Assembly: GCA_000720535.1 (NCBI GenBank)
Contig: JOAZ01000001.1
Location: 248,001 to 312,000, forward strand
DNA from: Streptomyces halstedii
GTDB taxonomy: Bacteria; Actinomycetota; Actinomycetes; Streptomycetales; Streptomycetaceae
Reading direction: 5' to 3'
Length of the DNA stretch: 64,000 nucleotides
Of the stretch, positions 1 through 9,740 are shown piece by piece; within the stretch, counting starts at the first letter, position 1; the number at the start of each line of letters is the position of its first letter. The position numbers and the translations under genes were made by a program. The notes beneath the pieces were generated by a model. That model saw only the letters and a list, made by a program, of their open reading frames with translations, did no database searches and was not told the DNA's origin.

Positions 1-20
1 TCTAAAAGGATGGGAGAGCG

Positions 21-1859
21 ATGAGTGCGATCGATCCCGCTGTGGCGAGGGAGCGGTCCACGCCGTTACCGGACGCCGGTTCAGCAGCGGAACAGGGTAT
101 GGGCCGACTGCTGCGCCCCTACATCTGGAAATTCGCGGCCGTGGTGGTCCTCCAGGTGGTCGGTGCCGTGGCGGGACTGGCACCGCTGCTGGCGGTGGTC
201 GAGCTGGGGCGGACCCTGCTGGCCTCGGGACCGGTCGATCGCGATCATGTGTGGCTCGTCGTGATCCTGGGGGCCGTCGGTCTCTTCGTCCGGCTGGTGT
301 TCACGGCCGCGTCGTCCGGGATCGGGCACATCGTCGACGGCCAGGTGCAGCTGGCGTTCCGCCGGCAGCTGGCCGCCCGGCTGGGGCGCGTACCGATCGG
401 CTGGTTCTCCCGGCGCCGGACCGGCGAGCTGGCCAAGGTGGTGGGGGAGGACGTGGGTGCCGTGCACCCGTTCATCGCCCACACCCCCGGCGAGCTCGTC
501 TCCGCGTTCGTGGTCCCGCTGGTCTCGCTGGTCTATCTGTTCACCATCGACTGGCGGCTCACGCTGATCACGCTCGTACCCGTGGTGCTGGCCATCGCCC
601 TCGTCCCCCTGATGATGACCCCGACCCGGCTGCGTGAGCAGGAGGAGTTCGACACGGCCATGGGCCGGATCTCCAGCTCCGTGGTCGAGTTCGTGCAGGG
701 CATCGCGGTCGTCAAGGCGTTCGGCAGCTCCGGGCGCGCGCACCGCAAGTTCCTCACCGCCACCGACGACTTCGTGGGCACCTTCTACCGCTGGGTGCAC
801 GGCATCTCCCGGATCGCCGCCGGGATGCAGCTGGTGCTGTCGCCGCCGTTCGTCCTGCTGGTCGTGCTGATCGGCGGCACCGGCCTGATCACCAACGGTG
901 GTCTGGACCCGGCCGACCTGCTGCCCTTCCTGCTTCTCGGTCTCGGCCTGACCGCCCCGGTGGCGGCCCTGGGCCACGGCTTCGACGAGATGCAGGCCGC
1001 CGGGCGCGCCGTCGGCCGGATCCGCGAGGTGCTCGGGGTGGAGTCGCTGCCCGAGCCCGCGCACCCGGGCGTCCCCGAGGGACACCGGGTGGAGCTGCGT
1101 GACGTCCGCTTCGGCTACGAGGACGACCACGAGGTCCTGCGCGGGATCGACCTGGTCCTGGAGCCGGGCACGGTCACCGCCGTCGTGGGCCCGTCGGGAA
1201 GCGGCAAGTCCACGCTCGTCCAGCTGCTGCCGCGGTTCTTCGACCCGACCCAGGGCTCGGTGCGCCTGGGCGGCGTCGACCTGCGCGAACTCGGCAGCGG
1301 CGAGCTCTACCGGATGGTCTCCTTCGTCTTCCAGGACGTCCGGCTGCTGCGCGCGTCGATCGCGGACAACATCGCGCTGGCCGTCCCGCACGCCGACCTC
1401 GACGACGTGGTGCGGGCCGCACGGCTCGCGAACATCCACGACCGCATCCTCGAACTGCCGCGCGGCTACGAGTCGGTGGTCGGTGAGGACGCCGGGCTGT
1501 CCGGCGGTGAGGCGCAGCGGATCTCGATCGCCCGCGCGCTGCTCGCCGACACCCCCGTCCTCGTGCTCGACGAGGCGACGGCCTTCGCGGACCCGCACAC
1601 CGAACAGGCGGTCCGTCAGGCCCTGGCGACGCTGGAGGGCGACCGGACCGTCCTGGTCATCGCCCACCGGCTGGAGACGATCAAGGACGCCGACACGGTC
1701 GTGATGCTGGAGGACGGGGCGGTCGCCGAGCGCGGCTCCCCCACCGAACTGCTCGCGCGGGACGGGAAGTTCGCCGCGTTCTGGCAAGCCCAGCGATCCG
1801 CGGTCGCCGACGAGGCCGAAGCCCGCGGTGGCGTACTGCAAGGAGACGAGCCCCGATGA
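21..1859 (+). CDS. ABC transporter, fused permease/ATPase, YbtP-like half
   Basis: 612-residue half-transporter: an N-terminal six-helix exporter-fold membrane domain (about 30-330) followed by an ATPase domain. Visible motifs are Walker A GPSGSGKST near residue 390, signature LSGGEAQR near 493, Walker B VLVLDEAT near 514 and an H-loop His (IAHRLE). The D-loop reads AFAD rather than the usual SALD. The next gene overlaps its last bases, so the two probably form a heterodimer. Paired transporters of this fold beside salicyl-thiazoline NRPS genes are known as YbtP/YbtQ, which import ferric yersiniabactin, and that is the likely role here; export is the alternative. The start has a GGGAGAG ribosome site. 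Codon 16 is a rare TTA, suggesting bldA-dependent translation. The first ~85 bases of this gene are duplicated at 17.4 kb. Confidence 0.9.
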   Translation: MSAIDPAVARERSTPLPDAGSAAEQGMGRLLRPYIWKFAAVVVLQVVGAVAGLAPLLAVVELGRTLLASGPVDRDHVWLVVILGAVGLFVRLVFTAASSGIGHIVDGQVQLAFRRQLAARLGRVPIGWFSRRRTGELAKVVGEDVGAVHPFIAHTPGELVSAFVVPLVSLVYLFTIDWRLTLITLVPVVLAIALVPLMMTPTRLREQEEFDTAMGRISSSVVEFVQGIAVVKAFGSSGRAHRKFLTATDDFVGTFYRWVHGISRIAAGMQLVLSPPFVLLVVLIGGTGLITNGGLDPADLLPFLLLGLGLTAPVAALGHGFDEMQAAGRAVGRIREVLGVESLPEPAHPGVPEGHRVELRDVRFGYEDDHEVLRGIDLVLEPGTVTAVVGPSGSGKSTLVQLLPRFFDPTQGSVRLGGVDLRELGSGELYRMVSFVFQDVRLLRASIADNIALAVPHADLDDVVRAARLANIHDRILELPRGYESVVGEDAGLSGGEAQRISIARALLADTPVLVLDEATAFADPHTEQAVRQALATLEGDRTVLVIAHRLETIKDADTVVMLEDGAVAERGSPTELLARDGKFAAFWQAQRSAVADEAEARGGVLQGDEPR

Positions 1860-3571
1860 TCCGAATGCTGATGCGCGTGCTGGGACGCGAGTACGCCCAG
1901 CCGTTGCGACGCACCGTGGCCCTGATGACGACGACCGCCGTCGCCGAAGGCCTGTCCTACGCCCTGGTGGTGCCCGTCCTGCGGGCCCTGTTCGGCGACA
2001 CACCTGAGGACGCCTGGCCCTGGCTGATCGCCTTCGGGATCGTCATCGCGGTCTACGCGGTCCTGCGGTACGTCAGTGACCTCTCCGGCTTCCACGTCGG
2101 CACCGAACTGCTGCGAGGCATGTACCACCGGCTCGGCGAACACCTGGGCCGGCTGCCCATCGGCTGGTACAACGCGGGCCGCCTCGGCGAGATCTCCGTC
2201 CTGGCCAGCCGGGGCGTCCTCCAGGCCATGAGCGTGATCGCGCACCTGCTGGCGCCGTTCATCTCCGCCTGTGTGACCCCCCTGACGATCGTCGTCGTGA
2301 TGCTCGTCTTCAACTGGCAGATGGGGCTGGCCGCCCTGGTGGCCGTACCGGTCGTCGCCGCGATCCAGATCTGGACCGGCCGCTCCATGGTGGCCGGCGA
2401 CGCGGAGCGCGCCGAACGCGACGAGCAGGCCACCGGACGGGTCATCGAGTTCCTCCAGGTCCAGCCGGTGCTGCGGGCCGGCGGCCGGACGACCGAGCGG
2501 TTCCGGCTGCTCGACGACTCGCTGCGGGACGTGGAGCGCGCCTCCCGCCGGTCCACCTTCTCGGCGCTGCCCGGCGCGGTGGGCCTGACCCTCGTGGTGC
2601 AGACGATGTTCACCGCCCTGCTGGTCCTGGGCGCCTATCTCGCGCTCGACGGGAACGTCGGGGTGGCGGAGATCCTCACCATCCTGGTGCTGGCCGCCCG
2701 TTGCGCGGACCCGGTGCTCTCGCTCACGGACATCGGGGGCAAGCTCCGCGGCGCGCGGTCCGTGCTGGCGAAGCTCGACACGGTGCTCCAGACCGAACCG
2801 CTGCCGGAGCCCGCCGAACCGCTCCAGCCGGACGGGCACGACCTGGAGTTCGACTCCGTCACCTTCCGGCACGGCGACCGCACGGTGTTCGACCACGCGT
2901 CGCTGACCGTGCCGCAGGGACAGCGCCTCGCGGTGGTCGGACCGTCCGGCAGCGGCAAGAGCACCCTCCTGCAACTGCTCGCGCGGTTCTACGACGTGGA
3001 CGCGGGCGCGGTGCGGGTGGGAGGCGTGGACGTACGCGCCATGAACGCCGAGGAGCTGATGGCACGGATCGCCATCGTCTTCCAGGACGTCTACCTCTTC
3101 GACGGCACCATCGAGGAGAACATCCGCCTCGGCCGTCCCGACGCCGACGAGGCCGATGTACGGGCGGCGGCCACGGCCGCCCGCCTGGACGAGGTCATCG
3201 AGCGGCTCCCCGACGGCTGGGCGGCCAACGTCGGCGAGGGCGGGGCCCTGCTGTCGGGCGGTGAGCGCCAGCGTGTCTCGATCGCGCGGGCCCTGCTGAA
3301 GGACGCGCCCATCGTCCTGCTGGACGAGGTGACCTCCGCGCTGGACCCGGTCAACGAGGCGGCCGTCCACGAGGGCATCGAACGCCTGATGGCGGGCCGC
3401 ACGGTGGTGATGGTCGCGCACCGCATGCGGACCGTCCAGCGCGCCGACCGCGTCATCTTCATCGACGAGGGCCGGATCGTGGAGGAGGGCAGCCACGACG
3501 AACTGCTCAGGCAGGGTGGCCGTTACGCCGAGTTCTGGAACATCTCCATGGCCCCGGCAGTGAGGGACTGA
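1856..3571 (+). CDS. ABC transporter, fused permease/ATPase, YbtQ-like half
   Basis: 571-residue exporter-fold half-transporter, translationally coupled to the preceding one by an ATGA overlap. The membrane domain occupies about residues 15-310 and the ATPase the C-terminal half. Walker A GPSGSGKST lies near residue 362 and the signature LSGGERQR near 466. Walker B is LLDEVT, the D-loop is canonical (SALD) and the H-loop reads VAHRM. Its partner has an altered D-loop, so the two ATP sites may be unequal. It probably forms a heterodimer with the gene upstream and moves the siderophore or its ferric complex across the membrane. The thioesterase follows after 8 bases, which indicates one operon. 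Confidence 0.9.
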   Translation: MIRMLMRVLGREYAQPLRRTVALMTTTAVAEGLSYALVVPVLRALFGDTPEDAWPWLIAFGIVIAVYAVLRYVSDLSGFHVGTELLRGMYHRLGEHLGRLPIGWYNAGRLGEISVLASRGVLQAMSVIAHLLAPFISACVTPLTIVVVMLVFNWQMGLAALVAVPVVAAIQIWTGRSMVAGDAERAERDEQATGRVIEFLQVQPVLRAGGRTTERFRLLDDSLRDVERASRRSTFSALPGAVGLTLVVQTMFTALLVLGAYLALDGNVGVAEILTILVLAARCADPVLSLTDIGGKLRGARSVLAKLDTVLQTEPLPEPAEPLQPDGHDLEFDSVTFRHGDRTVFDHASLTVPQGQRLAVVGPSGSGKSTLLQLLARFYDVDAGAVRVGGVDVRAMNAEELMARIAIVFQDVYLFDGTIEENIRLGRPDADEADVRAAATAARLDEVIERLPDGWAANVGEGGALLSGGERQRVSIARALLKDAPIVLLDEVTSALDPVNEAAVHEGIERLMAGRTVVMVAHRMRTVQRADRVIFIDEGRIVEEGSHDELLRQGGRYAEFWNISMAPAVRD

Positions 3572-3579
3572 GAGCCGAG

Positions 3580-4380
3580 ATGGTTGACGATCCTTCGTCG
3601 GCGGGCCGTCGCGCCGGGGCGTTCCGGCGCCACGCGCCCCGGCCGTACGCCCGCGCCCGGGTGGTGCTGTTCCCGCACGGCGGAGGCAGCGCGAGCTACT
3701 ACCGGACGTGGGCGGCGGCGGCACCCTGGGACATCGAGTTCCTCGCCGTGCAGTACCCGGGACGCGAGGACCGGTACGCCGAACCGGTCCCGGCGGACAT
3801 CCAGGGGATCGCCGCGGCGCTGGCGGAGGAGCTGCCGGACGACGGGCCACCGCTGCCGACCGTCCTGTTCGGTCACAGCATGGGCGCCGTCGTCGCCTAC
3901 GAGTTCGCCCGCCGGCTCTCCACGGCGGGCGAACCGCCCCGGCGGCTGGTCGTGTCGGGGCACCCCGCCCCGGTGCTCACCCGGCCGGGCCGGGTCCACC
4001 TCGGTACGGACGAGGAACTGGTCGAGGAGTTGCGGCGCACCGAGGCCACACACCGCGACATCCTCGACAACGCCGCGCTCATCCAGGCCTTCCTGCCCGT
4101 CATCCGGGGCGACTACCGGTTGAGCGAGACCTACCGGCCCGCGCCCGGCGACCGGCTGAAGACCCCGGTCACGGTGCTGTACGGCGACCGCGACCCGGAG
4201 ATCCACGCGTGGGAGGCCGAGGGCTGGCGTGAAGTGACCGGCGGGCCCTGCGAGTTCCGCACCTTCGAGGGCGGCCACTTCTATCTGGAGGAGCACCGCG
4301 ACGCGGTCGTGGAACTCCTCACGGCGCAGGCACGCGCGGCCTCCGACGCGTCGGAGGCCCCCTGGCTGTCCGCCCCGTGA
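3580..4380 (+). CDS. type II thioesterase (alpha/beta hydrolase)
   Basis: 266-residue external thioesterase of the GrsT/YbtT family. It hydrolyses aberrant or stalled acyl groups from carrier proteins of NRPS lines. The nucleophile elbow GHSMG puts Ser at residue 100, the conserved HGGG motif is near residue 30, and the C-terminal catalytic His is in GGHFY (residue 233). The Asp expected before it is in the YGDRD stretch. Length is typical. It is the third gene of the ABC operon, so a role in editing the salicyl/cysteinyl NRPS line is likely, although the NRPS genes lie 14 kb away. The start follows a weak GAGAG site only 8 bases after the previous stop. Confidence 0.88.
   Translation: MVDDPSSAGRRAGAFRRHAPRPYARARVVLFPHGGGSASYYRTWAAAAPWDIEFLAVQYPGREDRYAEPVPADIQGIAAALAEELPDDGPPLPTVLFGHSMGAVVAYEFARRLSTAGEPPRRLVVSGHPAPVLTRPGRVHLGTDEELVEELRRTEATHRDILDNAALIQAFLPVIRGDYRLSETYRPAPGDRLKTPVTVLYGDRDPEIHAWEAEGWREVTGGPCEFRTFEGGHFYLEEHRDAVVELLTAQARAASDASEAPWLSAP
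4338..4359. repeat. 22-bp perfect palindrome inside thioesterase 3' end
   Basis: Positions 4338-4359 are a perfect inverted repeat with 9-bp arms (GGCCTCCGA / TCGGAGGCC) around CGCG. It lies within the last 15 codons of the thioesterase gene. As RNA it would form a strong hairpin just before the stop codon. It may serve as a transcription terminator or 3' stabiliser of the ABC/thioesterase transcript. No T-run follows, which is normal for Streptomyces. Confidence 0.6.
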
Positions 4381-4983
4381 CCGCCCGCCGGACGGACGGG
4401 CCCGCGGCCGTGTGACCGCCGCGGTCCGGCGGCCGCCGCCCGGACCGGCCGTACGCGCGGGCCCCGTCCCGCGGCACAGCCCCACACCCCGGCCCCGTAC
4501 CGGTACCACCGGTGCGGGGCCGAGGCGTGTCCGCGCCCCGCCCCGGCGTGAGGCGGCGCCGGCCCGGGAACGGGCCTTCCGGTTCTCCGGTTCTCCGGTT
4601 CTCCGGCTCACCGACCACGCGGCCGGGCCCGGGCCGACGGGGAACGCGGCATTTCCCCGCACCCCGTGGGAAATTCACATGGGGAGGGGTGAACTGAACA
4701 TTGTGGTGCCCATATCCCGGTCGGTAATCTGCCGATATCTGAATAAGTGGAAGTTTCGCTTTTCCATGTGAACAGACCGGGTGGCGCCATGCGTCGGTCC
4801 GACGTCATTTCCTCCGTCCGCCCTGTGCGGCGCGTATCCGTGGGCCGTTGGTGACCGGCGGCTGCCCACCTTCCAGGACCGGCGGGAACGCATCGCGTTC
4901 CGGGGTTCTCGGATCCTTCCGCCCCACCGTGGATCCGGCTGTTCGAGAAATGTACGGGAACGCAGCGGAAATGGGGTTCTTGC
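4381..4983. promoter_or_regulatory. intergenic region before the asparagine synthetase gene
   Basis: 603 bases with no convincing gene. The first half is GC-rich and holds an 8-bp tandem repeat (CCGGTTCT, three copies at 4579-4602, then a diverged fourth). From about 4660 the composition becomes unusually AT-rich, as expected for a promoter region. A perfect 9-bp inverted repeat, TTCACATGG at 4674-4682 and CCATGTGAA at 4764-4772, flanks this AT-rich stretch and could be a pair of operator half-sites. Transcription of the 4984-9674 operon probably starts here. Confidence 0.5.
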
Positions 4984-6828
4984 ATGTGCGGGATTGCCGG
5001 CTGGGTGTCGTTCGACGCCGATCTGACGCGCCGGGGCGATGTGCTCGACGCGATGACCGAGACCATGGCGTGCCGCGGACCGGACGGCCGCGGCACCTAC
5101 GTACGCACCCATGTCGGGCTGGGGCACCGGCGCCTCGCCGTGATCGACCTGCCCGGCGGGGCGCAGCCGATGAGTGTGAGCACCCCGGCCGGCGAGATCG
5201 CGATGGTGTACTCCGGGGAGGCGTACAACTTCCAGGAACTGCGTGACCGCCTCACCTCCCTGGGGCACACCTTCCGGACGGACAGCGACACCGAGGTGGT
5301 GCTGCACGCCTACCTCCAGTGGGGTGAGAGCCTCGTCGACCACCTCGACGGCATGTACGCGTTCGCGATCTGGGACGGGCGGGAGCAGAAGCTCCTCCTG
5401 GTACGCGACCGCATGGGCATCAAGCCGCTCTTCTACCACCCGACCCCCGACGGCATCCTGTTCGGCTCCGAGCCGAAGGCGATCCTGGCCAACCCCCTGG
5501 TGCGCAAGGCCGTCGACACGGACGGACTGCGGGAGCTGTTCGCGCAGACCAAGACCCCCGGCTGGGCGCTGTGGAAGGGCATGAGTGAGCTGCTGCCTGG
5601 CTCGCTGATCAGCGTCGACCGCGACGGCGTCCGGCAGCGGACCTACTGGCGTCTGGGGGCGGCCGAGCACACCGACAGCCGTGAGGACACCGTGGCACGG
5701 GTGCGGGAGATGCTCACCGGGATCGTCGGCCGGCAGCTGATCTCGGACGTGCCGCAGTGCGTCCTGCTCTCCGGCGGGCTGGACTCCAGCGCGATCACCG
5801 GGCTCGCGGCGGAGCGGCTGGCCCAGCGGGGCGAGCGGGTGCGCACGTTCTCGGTGGACTTCGTCGGCCAGGAGGAGAACTTCGTCCCCGACGCGATCCG
5901 CGACACCCCTGACTCGCCGTTCGTACGCGACGTCGTCGCGCACGTGGGCTCCGCCCACCACGACGTGATGCTGAACCCCGCCGACCTCACCGACCCGGCG
6001 GTGCGGCGCGCGACCGTGGCCGCCCGGGACATACCCAACGGGTTCGGTGACCTCGACAGCTCGCTCTACCTCCTGTTCAAGGCGATCCGCGAACAGTCGA
6101 CGGTGGCGCTGTCGGGGGAGTCGGCCGACGAGGTGTTCGCCGGCTACCCCTGGTTCCACAACGAGGCCATGCTCCGGGTGGAGACCTTCCCGTGGATGGC
6201 GGTCATCCCGCCGCTGAGCCTCGCGGCGCGCTCCGACCACATCGAACCCGGGCTGCGCGCGCGACTGGACGTGGGGACCTACACCGCCGACCAGTACGCC
6301 ACGGCGCTCGCCGAGGTCGAGCACCTCGACGGGGAGTCCGGGACGGAGCGGCGCATGCGGTCCATGTGCCATCTGCACCTGACGCGCTTCGTCCGGGCGC
6401 TGCTGGACCGCAAGGACCGGCTGTCGATGGCGGTCGGTCTTGAGGTGCGGGTGCCCTTCTGCAACCACGAGCTGGTCGAGTACGTCTACAACACGCCCTG
6501 GCCGCTCAAGACGTTCGACGGCCGGGAGAAGAGCCTGCTGCGTCAGGCGGCGGCCCACACCCTGCCGCGGTCGGTGGTCGAACGGGTGAAGAGCCCGTAC
6601 CCGTCCCCGCAGAACCCCCAGTACGCGGCGATGCTCCAGCAGCAGGTGAAGGAACTGGTGGCGGCCCCGGACGCGGACGTGTTCGCCCTGGTCGACCGGG
6701 TCTGGGCGCAGCAGGTCGTGGCACAGGACCCGGCGCGGATGACGGTGGCCACGCGGGCGGGTCTGGAGCGGGTGCTCGACCTGCACACCTGGCTGGAGCT
6801 GCACTCGCCCGAACTCCTGCTGGACTGA
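4984..6828 (+). CDS. asparagine synthetase (glutamine-hydrolysing), AsnB family
   Basis: 614 residues. The N-terminal class II glutaminase domain begins MCGIAG, with Cys2 as the N-terminal nucleophile after Met removal. The C-terminal synthetase domain has the ATP pyrophosphatase loop SGGLDSS at residues 263-269. Such enzymes release ammonia from glutamine and amidate an adenylated carboxylate. In biosynthetic clusters they often amidate something other than aspartate, for example the amide-forming AsnB paralogs of tetracycline-type pathways, or they close lactams. It starts the operon with the thiolase and CoA ligase. The real acceptor cannot be told from sequence. The start is fixed by the MCGIAG motif. 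Confidence 0.9.
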   Translation: MCGIAGWVSFDADLTRRGDVLDAMTETMACRGPDGRGTYVRTHVGLGHRRLAVIDLPGGAQPMSVSTPAGEIAMVYSGEAYNFQELRDRLTSLGHTFRTDSDTEVVLHAYLQWGESLVDHLDGMYAFAIWDGREQKLLLVRDRMGIKPLFYHPTPDGILFGSEPKAILANPLVRKAVDTDGLRELFAQTKTPGWALWKGMSELLPGSLISVDRDGVRQRTYWRLGAAEHTDSREDTVARVREMLTGIVGRQLISDVPQCVLLSGGLDSSAITGLAAERLAQRGERVRTFSVDFVGQEENFVPDAIRDTPDSPFVRDVVAHVGSAHHDVMLNPADLTDPAVRRATVAARDIPNGFGDLDSSLYLLFKAIREQSTVALSGESADEVFAGYPWFHNEAMLRVETFPWMAVIPPLSLAARSDHIEPGLRARLDVGTYTADQYATALAEVEHLDGESGTERRMRSMCHLHLTRFVRALLDRKDRLSMAVGLEVRVPFCNHELVEYVYNTPWPLKTFDGREKSLLRQAAAHTLPRSVVERVKSPYPSPQNPQYAAMLQQQVKELVAAPDADVFALVDRVWAQQVVAQDPARMTVATRAGLERVLDLHTWLELHSPELLLD

Positions 6829-6885
6829 CGGGCCGTCAGCGCGTGCGACAGGAGGGCGAGTTCTCATCAGACGAAGGAGCGGGGC

Positions 6886-8112
6886 GTGGCGGAGCCGGTG
6901 TGGATCGTAGGGGTGGGGATGACGCCGTTCGGCCGTCACACCGGCCGGGGGGTGCGTGACCTCACGGCCGAGGCGGTCTCGGAGGCCCTGGCCGACGCGG
7001 GGCTGGAACGGGGGGACATCGGGGCGGCGTTCTTCGGCAACACCACTCAGGGGGCGCTCGAAGGCCAGCTGATGGTGGGCGGCCAGATCGCGCTGCGGGC
7101 CATGGGGTTCGAGCGGATCCCGGTCTTCAACGTCGAGAACGCCTGCGCCACCGGGGCCACCGCCCTGCACCTGGCGGTCAGTCAGGTCCGCGCCGGGGCG
7201 GCCGACATCGCGCTGGCCGTCGGCGTGGAGAAGATGAACGTGGCCGACCGCGACCGGGCCATGGCCGTCTTCGAAGGCGCCTACGACGTGTCGGACCCGG
7301 ACGGGCTGTCCGCGACGCTGACCGCGCTGGGCGGCGAGGTGGACGACACCGGCGCCGGCCGGCGCAGCGTCTTCATGGACATCTACGCGGCCCTGGCACG
7401 GGCGCACATGAACACCTTCGGCACCACCCAACGGCAGATCGCGGCGGTCGCGGAGAAGAACCACCGGCACGCCATGCACAACGACAAGGCGCACCACCGC
7501 ACACCGCTGACCGTCGAGGAGATCCTCGCCGCCCGCCCGCTGGCCTTTCCGCTCACGGTGCCGATGTGCGCGCCGATCACGGACGGGGCGGCCGCCGTCG
7601 TGGTGTGCGGACAGCGCGGGTTGCGCCGGCTGGCCGGGGCCGAGCGGCACGTGCGCGTCCTGGCCTGTGTGGTCGGCACCGGGGTGGAACGCCCGCTGGA
7701 GGCGTCGGACCGGCACATCACCCGGTTGCTGGCCGAACGAGCGTATGAGGAGGCCGGTGTGGGGCCGGAGGACATGGACGTGGCGGAACTGCACGACGCG
7801 ACGGCGTTCGCGGAGATCCAGCTGACCGAACTGCTCGGGCTGTGCGAGCCCGGCGCCGGTGGCGAGGCCGCCGAGCGGGGCGTCACGACGCTGGGAGGGC
7901 GCCTTCCGGTCAATCCGTCCGGGGGGCTGGAGTCGAAGGGGCATCCGCTCGGCGCGACCGGGCTGGCCCAGGTGTACGAGCTGGTTCAACAGCTACGAGG
8001 TGAGGGGGGTGTCCGGCAGGTGGACAGAGCACGGATCGGAATCGCGGAGAACGGCGGAGGGTTCTACTCCGGCGAGGAGGCGGTCTCCGCCATCACGGTG
8101 GTGGGGGTCTGA
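6886..8112 (+). CDS. SCP2-type thiolase / lipid-transfer protein
   Basis: 408 residues of the thiolase superfamily, sterol-carrier-protein (SCPx) branch. The nucleophilic Cys is at residue 87 in NACATG. The C-terminal signature NPSGG...KGHPLGATG contains His353, and a further His occurs in ELHDATAF. These enzymes make or cleave 3-oxoacyl-CoA, though some cluster members have altered roles. GTG start with a good AAGGAG site. It overlaps the following CoA ligase (TGATG), so the pair is probably cotranslated. Together with the ligase it may lengthen or shorten a small acyl-CoA used by this module. Confidence 0.85.
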   Translation: MAEPVWIVGVGMTPFGRHTGRGVRDLTAEAVSEALADAGLERGDIGAAFFGNTTQGALEGQLMVGGQIALRAMGFERIPVFNVENACATGATALHLAVSQVRAGAADIALAVGVEKMNVADRDRAMAVFEGAYDVSDPDGLSATLTALGGEVDDTGAGRRSVFMDIYAALARAHMNTFGTTQRQIAAVAEKNHRHAMHNDKAHHRTPLTVEEILAARPLAFPLTVPMCAPITDGAAAVVVCGQRGLRRLAGAERHVRVLACVVGTGVERPLEASDRHITRLLAERAYEEAGVGPEDMDVAELHDATAFAEIQLTELLGLCEPGAGGEAAERGVTTLGGRLPVNPSGGLESKGHPLGATGLAQVYELVQQLRGEGGVRQVDRARIGIAENGGGFYSGEEAVSAITVVGV

Positions 8113-9674
8113 TGGCGATCATAGATTTCTTCGACCGCGGCTGGCGGCTCGGCCCGGGAGCCACCGCCTATGTGGGCGAGGACCGGAGCTGGACGTTCGA
8201 CGAGGCGCGGAAGCTCTCGTGCCGGATCGCCCACGGGCTGCGGGCGGCGGGACTCGACCGGGAGACCAAGGCCGGGGTGCTGTCCCCGAACGACCCGCGG
8301 GCCTGGATCTGCGTGCTGGGCATCTGGCGGGCCGGGCTGGCCTGGGTGCCGCTCAACCCCACCGTCCCGGCCGCCGACCTCCAGGTCATCCTGGACCGGT
8401 TCGACTGCGAGGTGCTGTTCTACCACCGGTCGACGGCGACCACCGTGGCCAAGCTGGCGCCGATGCTGCCGAAGGTCAAGCACTACATCTGCCTCGACGA
8501 GGACCCGGCGGCGGACGACGTCCCCTCGCTGGCCGACTGGACGGCCGGGCACCCCGACACGCCGCCCGAGGTGCGGTACGAGATGGACGACGTGGCGGCC
8601 ATCGCGTCCACCGGCGGGACGACCGGGCTGCCGAAGGGCGTGATGAACACCCACCGGTCCTTCTCGGTGGTCGTGGCGCAGTTCCTGCTGAACGTGCAGT
8701 ACCGGGCCGACGAGCCGGTCGTCGACCTGGCCGCGCTGCCGATGACCCACGCGGCCGGGGTGTTCAGCCTCGCCGCCACGGCCCGCGGCGGCACGGTGGT
8801 CGTCCTGCCCCGGGCCGAGCCGGGCGCCATCCTCGACGCGATCGAGCGGTACCGCGTCACCGAGGTGTTCCTGGCACCCACCGTCGCCTACCGGGTGATG
8901 GAGACCCCGGGGATCGAGGAGCGCGACTTCTCCTCCGTGCGCTATCTGATCTACGGCGCGGCGCCCATGTCCACGGACAAACTCCGCCGGGCCATCGAGC
9001 TGTTCGGCCCGATCCTGACGGAGGCCTACGGTCTGGCGGAGGCGTTCGCCGGCATCTCCTTCATGCGCCCCGAGGAACACCTCGTGGACGGCCGCACGGC
9101 CCCCGACTCCCGGCTGGCGTCGTGCGGCCGCCCCAACCCGCTGATCAACCTGGAGATACGCGACGACGACGGCCGGCCGGTGCCGGTGGGGCAGACCGGG
9201 GAGATCTGCGTCCAGGGCGACATCCTGATGAAGGGCTACTACAAGGAGCCCGACAAGACCGCCGAGTCCCTCGTCGACGGGTGGCTGCACACCGGTGACG
9301 TCGGCCATCTCGACCAGGACGGCTACCTGTTCATCACCGACCGCAAGAAGGACATGATCATCTCCGGCGGGATGAACGTCTTCCCCAGCGAGGTCGAGCA
9401 GGTGATCTGGAGCCACCCGGCCGTCCAGGACTGCGCGGTGATCGGGGTGCCCCACGACGACTGGGGCGAGGCGGTCACCGCGGTCGTCGAGCTCAACCCC
9501 GGGGCCCAGGTCGACGGCAGCGAGCTGATCGCGCTGTGCAAGGACCGGCTGGGGAGCGTCCGCGCCCCCAAGCGGGTGGACTTCGTCGACTCGCTGCCCC
9601 GCAGCGGCAACGGCAAGGTCCTCAAGCGGGCGGTCCGCGAGCGGTACTGGACGGCCGGCGCACGGCAGATCTGA
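8112..9674 (+). CDS. acyl-CoA synthetase (AMP-forming)
   Basis: 520-residue ANL-superfamily adenylate-forming enzyme. The phosphate loop reads STGGTTGLPKGV near residue 170. The adenine-binding YGLAE motif, the hinge region (FITDRKKD) and the C-terminal catalytic Lys motif SGNGKVLKR follow in the right order. It converts a carboxylic acid to its CoA thioester by way of an acyl-AMP. Substrate is unknown; sequence length and the intact C-terminal domain favour a medium-chain or aryl acid:CoA ligase. It ends the plus-strand operon with the thiolase and faces a convergent FAAL gene across two strong terminators. Confidence 0.87.
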   Translation: MAIIDFFDRGWRLGPGATAYVGEDRSWTFDEARKLSCRIAHGLRAAGLDRETKAGVLSPNDPRAWICVLGIWRAGLAWVPLNPTVPAADLQVILDRFDCEVLFYHRSTATTVAKLAPMLPKVKHYICLDEDPAADDVPSLADWTAGHPDTPPEVRYEMDDVAAIASTGGTTGLPKGVMNTHRSFSVVVAQFLLNVQYRADEPVVDLAALPMTHAAGVFSLAATARGGTVVVLPRAEPGAILDAIERYRVTEVFLAPTVAYRVMETPGIEERDFSSVRYLIYGAAPMSTDKLRRAIELFGPILTEAYGLAEAFAGISFMRPEEHLVDGRTAPDSRLASCGRPNPLINLEIRDDDGRPVPVGQTGEICVQGDILMKGYYKEPDKTAESLVDGWLHTGDVGHLDQDGYLFITDRKKDMIISGGMNVFPSEVEQVIWSHPAVQDCAVIGVPHDDWGEAVTAVVELNPGAQVDGSELIALCKDRLGSVRAPKRVDFVDSLPRSGNGKVLKRAVRERYWTAGARQI

Positions 9675-9740
9675 GCGGCCGGGCGTCCCGGTCCGGCCGG
9701 TCCTCACCGGGCCGCCCGGACCGGGCGCGGGACGACGGGA

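Noticed and set aside
81-2003. Long minus-strand frame opposite the ABC transporter genes
   Set aside because: Shadow of the real coding strand; the plus strand has full transporter motifs.
4579-4602. CCGGTTCT tandem repeats as a regulatory array
   Set aside because: 8-bp period and perfect copies look like simple slippage. No regulator with such sites is evident.
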